Source: JANRIC01 sp033765345 (GTDB taxonomy: Bacteria > Bacteroidota > Bacteroidia > Cytophagales > Microscillaceae). Taken from it: 11,277 nucleotides of DNA. Positions 5,523 to 11,277 of the stretch are shown one piece after another; position 1 is the first letter of the stretch, and each line of letters begins with the position of its first letter. The position numbers and the translations under genes were made by a program. Under the pieces are notes generated by a model. It had not been told where the DNA came from and ran no database searches. It saw only the letters and a list, made by a program, of their open reading frames with translations. Location of the stretch: NCBI GenBank assembly GCA_033765345.1, contig JANRIC010000022.1:1-11277 (forward strand). The letters run 5' to 3'.

Positions 5523-7007
5523 ATGAATTTAAAATACATACTTTCTCTGGCTTTGATCGCTGTATTGAGTAGTGCGCTCACTATACTTTCTTTTCGATAT
5601 TTTGGGGCATCCGACCAGTCAGTCAATTTTAAAGACGGCAATACCGACCCTCAATACATCAATCGCCTTACTGGAAAAGAAATTGCACAAAGTAATAATC
5701 CTGATTTTGTAAAAGCGGCTCTGATGACTACACCCACCGTAGTTCATATTGTTGCTACCCAAACCGTTCAAACCAATCAGTACAACGAAGATATGCCTGA
5801 CATCTTTCGTGAGTTTTTTGGAGATGAATTTGGGGGAAATTTCAGACGAGAGCCCAGACAAGCCCAAAGCTCCGGATCGGGTGTCATCGTTACTGCTGAC
5901 GGATATATCGTCACCAATAATCACGTGGTAGAAGGTGCCGGCGAAATAGAAGTTGTGCTGAGTGATAAAAGAACCTATACCGCCAAGGTGATAGGTACTG
6001 CGCCTTCCACAGACCTGGCCGTCATCAAAATCAATGAAAAAAAACTTCCCCACATCGAGTTGGGTAATTCCGACCAAGTAATGATCGGCGAATGGGTGCT
6101 TGCCGTCGGGAACCCCTTTAATCTTGCCTCTACGGTGACTGCGGGTATCGTCAGTGCCAAAGGGAGAAGCCTCAATATTCTTCGGGATAAATCTCAAGCA
6201 CCTATTGAAGCTTTTATCCAAACCGATGCTGCCGTAAACCCAGGAAATAGTGGAGGGGCTTTGATTAATACCAAAGGGCAACTAATCGGCATCAATACCG
6301 CAATTGCCACCCCTACGGGTACTTATGCTGGGTATTCTTTTGCAGTACCCGTAAACATTGTCCGTAAAGTCATGAAAGATCTCATTCAGTACGGTACTAT
6401 CCAACGAGGTTATCTTGGGATAATCATTCGGGATGTAGAAGGTAATTTGGCTAAGGAAAAAGGACTCAAAGTAACCGAAGGTGTTTATGTAGACCAAATA
6501 GACAATACCAGCTCTGCCTACAAAGCAGGGGTAAAAATCGGCGATGTGATCGTGGGTATCGAGAACAAAGAAGTAAAATCTTCACCCGAACTACTCGGAA
6601 TGATTGCCGAAAAAAGCCCTGGGGATAAAATAAAACTCAAGGTAAATCGAAAAGGAAAAGTGCTGAATTTTGATGTAGTACTCAAAAATAAAGCCGGGAA
6701 TGAAGAATTAATCACCCGTGAAAATACCCAGGTACTGGACTTTCTGGATGCCGAACTGGCAGATGTCAAACCCGAAGAACTTCGTGAATTGGGTATCCGA
6801 GGTGGGGTGAAAGTAACCAAAATCAACCAAGGCAAGCTGGCAGAAGTAAATATGCGCAATGGATTTATCATCACCAAATTAGGGGATGAACCCGTCTTGT
6901 CTCTAGAAGATTTTGTACGAAAAATCGAAAATATGCGTGGAGGCATATTCCTGAGTGGTGTTTATCCCGACACCAAGCAAGAAGCTTATTACGCATTTGG
7001 ACGGTAA
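5523..7007 (+). CDS. HtrA/DegP-family envelope serine protease, copy 1
   Basis: A 494-residue protein with an N-terminal hydrophobic segment (about 5-22) acting as a signal peptide or anchor, so the enzyme works in the periplasm. The trypsin-like protease domain spans about 64-290 with His134 (TNNHVV), Asp164 (STDLAVIK) and Ser243 (NPGNSGGA). A first PDZ domain follows (about 291-390). The C-terminal region (about 410-485) looks like a second, diverged PDZ and ends in GGIFLSGVYPD and YYAFGR. Family members degrade or refold damaged envelope proteins. The DIFREFFGDEF stretch (93-103) corresponds to the loop preceding the core protease domain. It is the first of a tandem pair; no terminator separates it from copy 2, 69 bp downstream. 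The first ATG is used, with no clear Shine-Dalgarno. Assignment to a specific Deg subtype is not possible from sequence alone. Confidence 0.95.
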   Translation: MNLKYILSLALIAVLSSALTILSFRYFGASDQSVNFKDGNTDPQYINRLTGKEIAQSNNPDFVKAALMTTPTVVHIVATQTVQTNQYNEDMPDIFREFFGDEFGGNFRREPRQAQSSGSGVIVTADGYIVTNNHVVEGAGEIEVVLSDKRTYTAKVIGTAPSTDLAVIKINEKKLPHIELGNSDQVMIGEWVLAVGNPFNLASTVTAGIVSAKGRSLNILRDKSQAPIEAFIQTDAAVNPGNSGGALINTKGQLIGINTAIATPTGTYAGYSFAVPVNIVRKVMKDLIQYGTIQRGYLGIIIRDVEGNLAKEKGLKVTEGVYVDQIDNTSSAYKAGVKIGDVIVGIENKEVKSSPELLGMIAEKSPGDKIKLKVNRKGKVLNFDVVLKNKAGNEELITRENTQVLDFLDAELADVKPEELRELGIRGGVKVTKINQGKLAEVNMRNGFIITKLGDEPVLSLEDFVRKIENMRGGIFLSGVYPDTKQEAYYAFGR

Positions 7008-7014
7008 AACAATC

Positions 7015-7045
7015 TTTGCATTGAACAAACTCAATTATAATTTTT
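7015..7045 (+). promoter_or_regulatory. Possible internal promoter between the two HtrA genes
   Basis: TTTG at 7015-7018 is followed after 19 bases by TAATTTTT (7038-7045), a near match to the Bacteroidota TTTG / TAnnTTTG pair that lacks the last G. An overlapping TATAAT lies at 7036-7041. The position would give a leader of roughly 25 bases for the second protease gene. The region is AT-rich, so chance matches are likely. Confidence 0.3.
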
Positions 7046-7076
7046 CCGAACTATACAAAAAACCATTGATTGAACA

Positions 7077-8588
7077 ATGAATATGAATATGAAAAATGGC
7101 ATGTATTTGATTGGAGCTGCTTTGCTCAGTAGCGTAATGACCGTTGCCGCTTATAAAATTGCGGGATTGGATCGCAAAGAGGTTGTTTTTCAGGAAGTAA
7201 GCAACTCAGACGGAGATACTAACCCAGCTTTTGCCTTGGTGAAAAGACAAAATACAAAACCCGGGCTTGAAGATGTTCCTTTTGATTTTACGGAAGCCGC
7301 CGAGAAAACAACCCCTAGTGTCGTGCATATTGTAGCTACCCAAAAGGCTGACCGTCGTACCCAAACCCAGGTTCCGGATATGTTTCGTGAGTTTTTCGGA
7401 GATGAGTTTTTCCGAAACCCCCAAGGACCTCAAGAATCACAAGGCTCGGGCTCAGGCGTGATTATCAGTCAGGACGGTTATATCGTTACCAATAACCACG
7501 TGGTAGATAATGCTTCTAAAATTGAAGTCATTTTGAATGACAAAAAGACCTTTGAAGCCAAAGTCATTGGCGTTGACCCTTCCACAGATTTGGCCGTGAT
7601 CAAAGTCGAAACCACCGGATTGCCCAATATCATTCTGGGGAATTCGGATGATGTAAGGGTCGGGCAGTGGGTACTGGCTGTAGGGAATCCCTTTAACCTC
7701 GAATCAACCGTTACCGCAGGAATTGTAAGTGCTAAAGGACGCAATCTGAACATTCTGCGTGACAAAGACCGCGCTCCTATTGAGTCTTTTATCCAGACTG
7801 ATGCCGCCGTAAATCCTGGTAATAGCGGCGGGGCACTGATCAACCCAAAAGGTGAGCTTATTGGCATCAATACAGCCATTGCCACGCCTACAGGTACGTA
7901 TGCCGGGTATTCTTTTGCTGTACCCATCAATATCGTACGCAAAGTCATGAAAGACATTATTGAGTATGGTTCAGTACAAAGAGCTTATCTGGGCATCACT
8001 ATTCGCGAACTGGACGGCAACTACGCCAAAGAAAAAGGATTAAAAGGTATTACCGAAGGGGTACGCATAGAAACCGTCACATCAGGAAGTGCCGCCGAAG
8101 AAGCAGGTTTGAAAGAAGGCGACATCATCGTCAAAATTGACGGTAAAATCATTAAAACTTCGCCCCAACTCCTGGAAGAAATCGCCAAAAGAAGACCTGG
8201 AAATAAAATACAAGTAGAAGCAATCCGAGATGGAAGTCCTAAAACCTTCGAGGTTTTCCTCAAAAGCCAAACCGGAGCCACCCAACTCGTAAAAACCACC
8301 GACACCGAAGTAATGCGTAAGCTCGGAGCTGAGTTTGAAAACCTAAGCAAGGAAGAACTTAAAAAACTAGGTGTCGAGTATGGCATCCGTGTAAGCCGAC
8401 TCTATAATGGCAAGCTTCGCAACGAAACAGACATCCAGGAAGGTTTTGTCATTACCAAAATGGGGGGCGAACCCATCAAATCTGTTGACGAATTTGTAAA
8501 GAAATTGGAAAATACTCAAGGAGGTATTTTTCTCAGTGGTGTGTACCCTGACTCCGACGGCGAGTTCTATTATGCCTTCGGTATGTAA
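7077..8588 (+). CDS. HtrA/DegP-family envelope serine protease, copy 2
   Basis: A 503-residue paralogue of the preceding gene with the same layout: N-terminal hydrophobic segment (about 8-26), protease domain (about 71-297) with His141, Asp171 and Ser250, PDZ1 (about 298-400), and a diverged second PDZ-like region ending in GGIFLSGVYPD and YYAFGM. Protein identity across the protease core is high by eye, roughly three quarters, while DNA third positions differ widely, indicating an old duplication kept by selection. The copies differ most in the mature N-terminus, the linker after PDZ1 and the PDZ loops, where substrate or regulatory differences may lie. In-frame ATGs at 7077, 7083, 7089 and 7101 make the exact start uncertain by up to eight residues. 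It may be co-transcribed with copy 1 and ends before a strong terminator. Confidence 0.95.
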   Translation: MNMNMKNGMYLIGAALLSSVMTVAAYKIAGLDRKEVVFQEVSNSDGDTNPAFALVKRQNTKPGLEDVPFDFTEAAEKTTPSVVHIVATQKADRRTQTQVPDMFREFFGDEFFRNPQGPQESQGSGSGVIISQDGYIVTNNHVVDNASKIEVILNDKKTFEAKVIGVDPSTDLAVIKVETTGLPNIILGNSDDVRVGQWVLAVGNPFNLESTVTAGIVSAKGRNLNILRDKDRAPIESFIQTDAAVNPGNSGGALINPKGELIGINTAIATPTGTYAGYSFAVPINIVRKVMKDIIEYGSVQRAYLGITIRELDGNYAKEKGLKGITEGVRIETVTSGSAAEEAGLKEGDIIVKIDGKIIKTSPQLLEEIAKRRPGNKIQVEAIRDGSPKTFEVFLKSQTGATQLVKTTDTEVMRKLGAEFENLSKEELKKLGVEYGIRVSRLYNGKLRNETDIQEGFVITKMGGEPIKSVDEFVKKLENTQGGIFLSGVYPDSDGEFYYAFGM

Positions 8589-8616
8589 AATTTTCTATAC
8601 CAAACATTTTTATCCC

Positions 8617-8657
8617 AATACCGATCTGCTTGAAAATTAGCGGATCGGTATTTTTTT
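8617..8657 (+). terminator. Intrinsic terminator after the HtrA pair
   Basis: A 14-bp stem pairs 8617-8630 (AATACCGATCTGCT) with 8639-8652, with one G-T wobble and an 8-base loop. It runs directly into seven T (8651-8657). It lies 28 bp after the second protease stop and has no A-run of matching strength on the left, so it acts mainly in the plus direction. Confidence 0.9.
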
Positions 8658-8936
8658 GGTACATCAACCCAATAAGCCATAAAAAAATTAAAAAAGATTA
8701 TTTTTTTTTCGATAAAAATCAAAATCACTGAATAATAAACCACAAACCCCTCATTATGAACACATTATATTTAGTTAAGGAACACTAAAAACGTTTACCA
8801 AATACTAAGTACCAAAGCTTTTTTAGCATAAAGTAATGCCTTGCAAGTTATTGACCAGGAATAAACCAGAGAAACAGTTTTTTTTAAAAAAACTTGTACC
8901 AAATTTGCAAGTGAAGATATACATTCCAATCAAAAT
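8658..8936. promoter_or_regulatory. AT-rich leader and promoter region of the Kup gene
   Basis: About 280 bases hold no gene. Homopolymer tracts are prominent (nine T at 8702-8710 and T8A7 around 8878-8892). A CAAATTTG at 8900-8907 matches the Bacteroidota -7 consensus except at its first base and is placed about 30 bases before the start codon, but no clean TTTG -33 box precedes it. I saw no riboswitch-like conserved core. Confidence 0.35.
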
Positions 8937-10943
8937 ATGAGTCATCATAAACACGACAAGTTTACTGCTGCCGGAGTTTTGGTAACTTTGGGCATCATCT
9001 TTGGCGATATAGGTACCTCTCCCCTATATGTACTCAAAGCGATCATTGGTGAGCACGGTATCGTCTCATCTGACCTGATTTATGGAGGGCTTTCTTGCGT
9101 TTTTTGGACTCTCACGCTTCAAACAACAATCAAATACGTAATCTTGACCCTTAGGGCTGATAATAACGGAGAAGGTGGAGTACTTTCTTTATATGCACTC
9201 GTGCGTAAAAAGGGAAGCTGGCTGAGTTTTTTGGCTATTGTTGGAGGGAGTGCTTTGCTTGCCGACGGTATGATTACCCCCCCGATTTCTGTATCATCTG
9301 CCATTGAGGGTTTGAGACTTCTAAACCCCGAAATACCTACTGTACCCATTGTAATAGTTATTATAGTGATTCTTTTCTTTTTTCAACGTTTTGGTACGGT
9401 TGCAGTAGGCAAAGCTTTTGGACCGATTATGCTGGTTTGGTTTAGTATGTTAGGAATTTTGGGGATTTTATCTATTATGAACTCCCCAGGGATTTTTGTG
9501 GCTTTAAATCCCTATTATGCCTATAACCTGCTGGTCAATTATCCCGAAGGTTTTTGGCTTCTGGGTGCTGTATTCCTTTGCACTACTGGAGCAGAAGCCC
9601 TTTATTCTGATTTAGGGCACTGCGGAAGGGCGAATATCCGTATTTCTTGGATTTTTGTAAAAACTTGTTTGCTTTTAAATTATTTTGGGCAAGGTGCCTG
9701 GGCTTTGGGCTTTATCGGACAAAAACTTCCTCAAAATCCATTTTATGGAGTAATGCCTGCCTGGTTTGTGATCTTCGGAATAGTAATTGCAACGCTGGCG
9801 GCTATTATTGCCAGTCAGGCTTTAATTTCAGGATCATTTACCTTAATCAGTGAGGCGATTTATTTGGGTCTCTGGCCTAAGGTAAGGCTCTTATATCCCA
9901 GCAATATGAGAGGACAGTTATACGTACCGAGCCTCAATACCTTGTTATTAGTTGGGTGTATTGCCGTAGTGTTGTATTTTCAGGAATCCTCACACATGGA
10001 AGCGGCTTATGGCTTGGCCATCACCCTTACGATGATGATGACCAGCGTACTACTGATAGTATACTTGAGGAGTATCCGCAAATGGTCAATACTTGCCGTC
10101 ACAGGTCTTGCACTTTTGTATGCTTCCATAGAACTTTCATTTCTGGTTGCCAATCTTGAGAAATTCCCCCACGGCGGTTGGTTTTCCCTGGTAATTGCGG
10201 TCGGGTTGGGGTCGGTGATGTTTGCTTGGCTTAGATCCAAAACTATTCAAAGTACCCTGAAAGAAATGGTACGGTTTTCCCCTTATATCGAGAATCTCAT
10301 TATGCTGAGTGGTGATACACGCCTCGATAAATATACCACGCACCTGGTTTTTATGACTAGCTCCCGTGAAAAAAGATTTGTTGAGAAAAAAATCATTGAT
10401 TCTATCTTCTTGGGCAAACCCAAAAAAGCCGATATCTATTGGTTTGTACACGTGCATATCACCGACGAACCTTATACCATGGAATACACCGCCGAAGTGT
10501 TGGCTCCCGACGATGTAATCTGGGTCAATTTCAATCTGGGATTTAGGGTAGAATTACGCATCGATTATTATTTTAAGCAGGTATTGTCCGAACTTGTCAA
10601 AAACCGGGAGATCAATCTGGGAAATGCAGGAGAATATCAAAAACTTATCGGAGAACAAGCTCTGGGAGACTTCAAATTTGTACTCCACGAAAGTTTCCTT
10701 TCTAATGCCAGTGAATTGCCCTGGTATGATCATTTGATTCTAAGTTATTATTTTAGTATCAAGGGAGTCAGTGCTTCGGTAGCCGATTGGTTCGGCTTGG
10801 ATTCCAGCTCTGTGGTCACTGAAAAGTATCCCATCACCATTCGCCCCAAAAGGGAGCAGCAAATCCACAGAATTTATGAAGATAATAACAGCCGTCAGGT
10901 ACAAGCCCGATCTAAAGCTGAGGGCGTAGTTGACCAGATTTGA
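8937..10943 (+). CDS. kup: KUP-family potassium uptake transporter
   Basis: A 668-residue inner-membrane protein of the KUP/HAK/KT family, which imports K+ together with protons. The signature blocks are all present: GIIFGDIGTSPLY (19-31), NNGEGG (76-81), LLADGMITPPISV (107-119), TTGAEALYSDLGHCGR (216-231) and ASQALISGSFTLISEA (292-307). About twelve membrane segments fill residues 13-435, followed by a soluble C-terminal domain of about 230 residues, usual for bacterial Kup. The length is normal and no key motif is missing. The N-terminus MSHHKHDK is short and histidine-rich. The gene is monocistronic: a terminator precedes its leader and another follows 17 bp after the stop. Its leader shows no recognised ion- or nucleotide-responsive element, so regulation is unknown. 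Confidence 0.96.
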   Translation: MSHHKHDKFTAAGVLVTLGIIFGDIGTSPLYVLKAIIGEHGIVSSDLIYGGLSCVFWTLTLQTTIKYVILTLRADNNGEGGVLSLYALVRKKGSWLSFLAIVGGSALLADGMITPPISVSSAIEGLRLLNPEIPTVPIVIVIIVILFFFQRFGTVAVGKAFGPIMLVWFSMLGILGILSIMNSPGIFVALNPYYAYNLLVNYPEGFWLLGAVFLCTTGAEALYSDLGHCGRANIRISWIFVKTCLLLNYFGQGAWALGFIGQKLPQNPFYGVMPAWFVIFGIVIATLAAIIASQALISGSFTLISEAIYLGLWPKVRLLYPSNMRGQLYVPSLNTLLLVGCIAVVLYFQESSHMEAAYGLAITLTMMMTSVLLIVYLRSIRKWSILAVTGLALLYASIELSFLVANLEKFPHGGWFSLVIAVGLGSVMFAWLRSKTIQSTLKEMVRFSPYIENLIMLSGDTRLDKYTTHLVFMTSSREKRFVEKKIIDSIFLGKPKKADIYWFVHVHITDEPYTMEYTAEVLAPDDVIWVNFNLGFRVELRIDYYFKQVLSELVKNREINLGNAGEYQKLIGEQALGDFKFVLHESFLSNASELPWYDHLILSYYFSIKGVSASVADWFGLDSSSVVTEKYPITIRPKREQQIHRIYEDNNSRQVQARSKAEGVVDQI

Positions 10944-10960
10944 TGTTCACGTGTGTAAAA

Positions 10961-11013
10961 TTTATTCAAAACCCATCGAGTCATTGGATTCCGATGGGTT
11001 TTTTTGAATAAAT
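10961..11013. terminator. Bidirectional intrinsic terminator after kup
   Basis: AAAACCCATCG (10968-10978) pairs perfectly with CGATGGGTTTT (10992-11002) around a 13-base loop, and the plus strand continues into T to 11005. Beyond a 3-base bulge, TTTATTC (10961-10967) pairs with GAATAAA (11006-11012). The A-rich left side gives a U-run in the opposite direction, so it could also stop a minus-strand transcript entering from the right. Confidence 0.9.
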
Positions 11014-11277
11014 TTGGCTCGTACTATCCAACATGAAACTGATGGTTTTAGAATCTTGCTTATTATTCAAACTTAGCCCTTAAAAACCAGACGATTTAGG
11101 GTATCTATCTGCTTTTGGATAAAAGCCTAAATTATGTGATAGTGTTAATTTTTAACTGATAACATTAAGATTATATTGATAGGCCCAAAGTTTGAAATGT
11201 AAATTTAACATATACTCTTTTTTAGAAAAGGATAAAGTTTTGCGTACAAATCTGCTAAACCTTTGTCTAATAGTATT
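11014..11277. other. Gene-free right end with small nested hairpin
   Basis: No coding frame of meaningful length is visible. ATTTAGG (11094-11100) and CCTAAAT (11126-11132) form a perfect 7-bp outer pair around CTTTT/AAAAG with loop GGAT (11112-11125). No T-run follows, so it is not a standard terminator. The remainder is AT-rich and probably the upstream region of a gene outside the window. Confidence 0.4.

Noticed and set aside
5619..6281. Long open frame of 220 codons on the minus strand inside the first HtrA gene
   Set aside because: It is antisense to a clearly conserved protease domain and its translation has no protein-like pattern; a by-product of the codon structure of the real gene.
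8658..8936. Possible c-di-AMP or other riboswitch upstream of kup
   Set aside because: Such elements control potassium transporters in some phyla, but I found none of the expected conserved core or paired stems in this leader.
1..11277. CRISPR array, phage genes, transposase or restriction/defence system
   Set aside because: No regularly spaced repeats, no transposase or integrase motifs and no recognisable defence proteins were found on either strand.

Overview
This 11.3-kb window looks chromosomal and most likely comes from a Bacteroidota bacterium, plausibly a Cytophagales-like lineage. That is an inference. It rests on A/T-rich leaders with no clear Shine-Dalgarno sequence, a TAnnTTTG-type -7 box in front of the tRNA gene, strong hairpin terminators, and the HtrA and Kup sequence types. 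No ribosomal or other phylogenetic marker is present, so genus-level placement is not possible.

Left part (1-3866). A gene-free stretch with a perfect hairpin at its left end and a degenerate copy of a dispersed repeat leads into an unrecognised 222-residue gene. That gene ends inside a strong bidirectional terminator, shared with a convergent tRNA-Pro(GGG). The minus strand then carries, in transcription order, a 660-residue alpha/beta-hydrolase with a C-terminal multi-pass membrane domain, a 200-residue HupE/UreJ-type membrane protein 51 bp downstream, and the tRNA. The two protein genes probably form an operon. A nested inverted repeat lies directly upstream of the hydrolase start.

Middle part (3867-5522). 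This is a mosaic with the look of accessory DNA. It holds a signal-peptide-like reading frame cut off where a better-preserved copy of the dispersed repeat begins, a short gene tail, an AT-rich orphan 193-residue gene bracketed by CGTTAG and TAAC-type boundaries, a start-less minus-strand coding-like fragment, and a very small plus-strand frame. No integrase, transposase or recombinase is visible, so any mobile-cassette interpretation is hypothesis only.

Right part (5523-11277). Two tandem paralogous HtrA/DegP-type envelope serine proteases, both with complete catalytic triads, are followed by a terminator. A KUP potassium transporter with its own bidirectional terminator comes next, then about 0.27 kb without a recognisable gene. 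The proteases probably handle misfolded envelope proteins and Kup imports K+; nothing in the sequence shows a functional link between them. No CRISPR array, rRNA, riboswitch, complete insertion sequence or recognised defence system was seen. The most unusual items are the hydrolase-plus-membrane-domain/HupE pair and the repeat-bounded mosaic in the middle.
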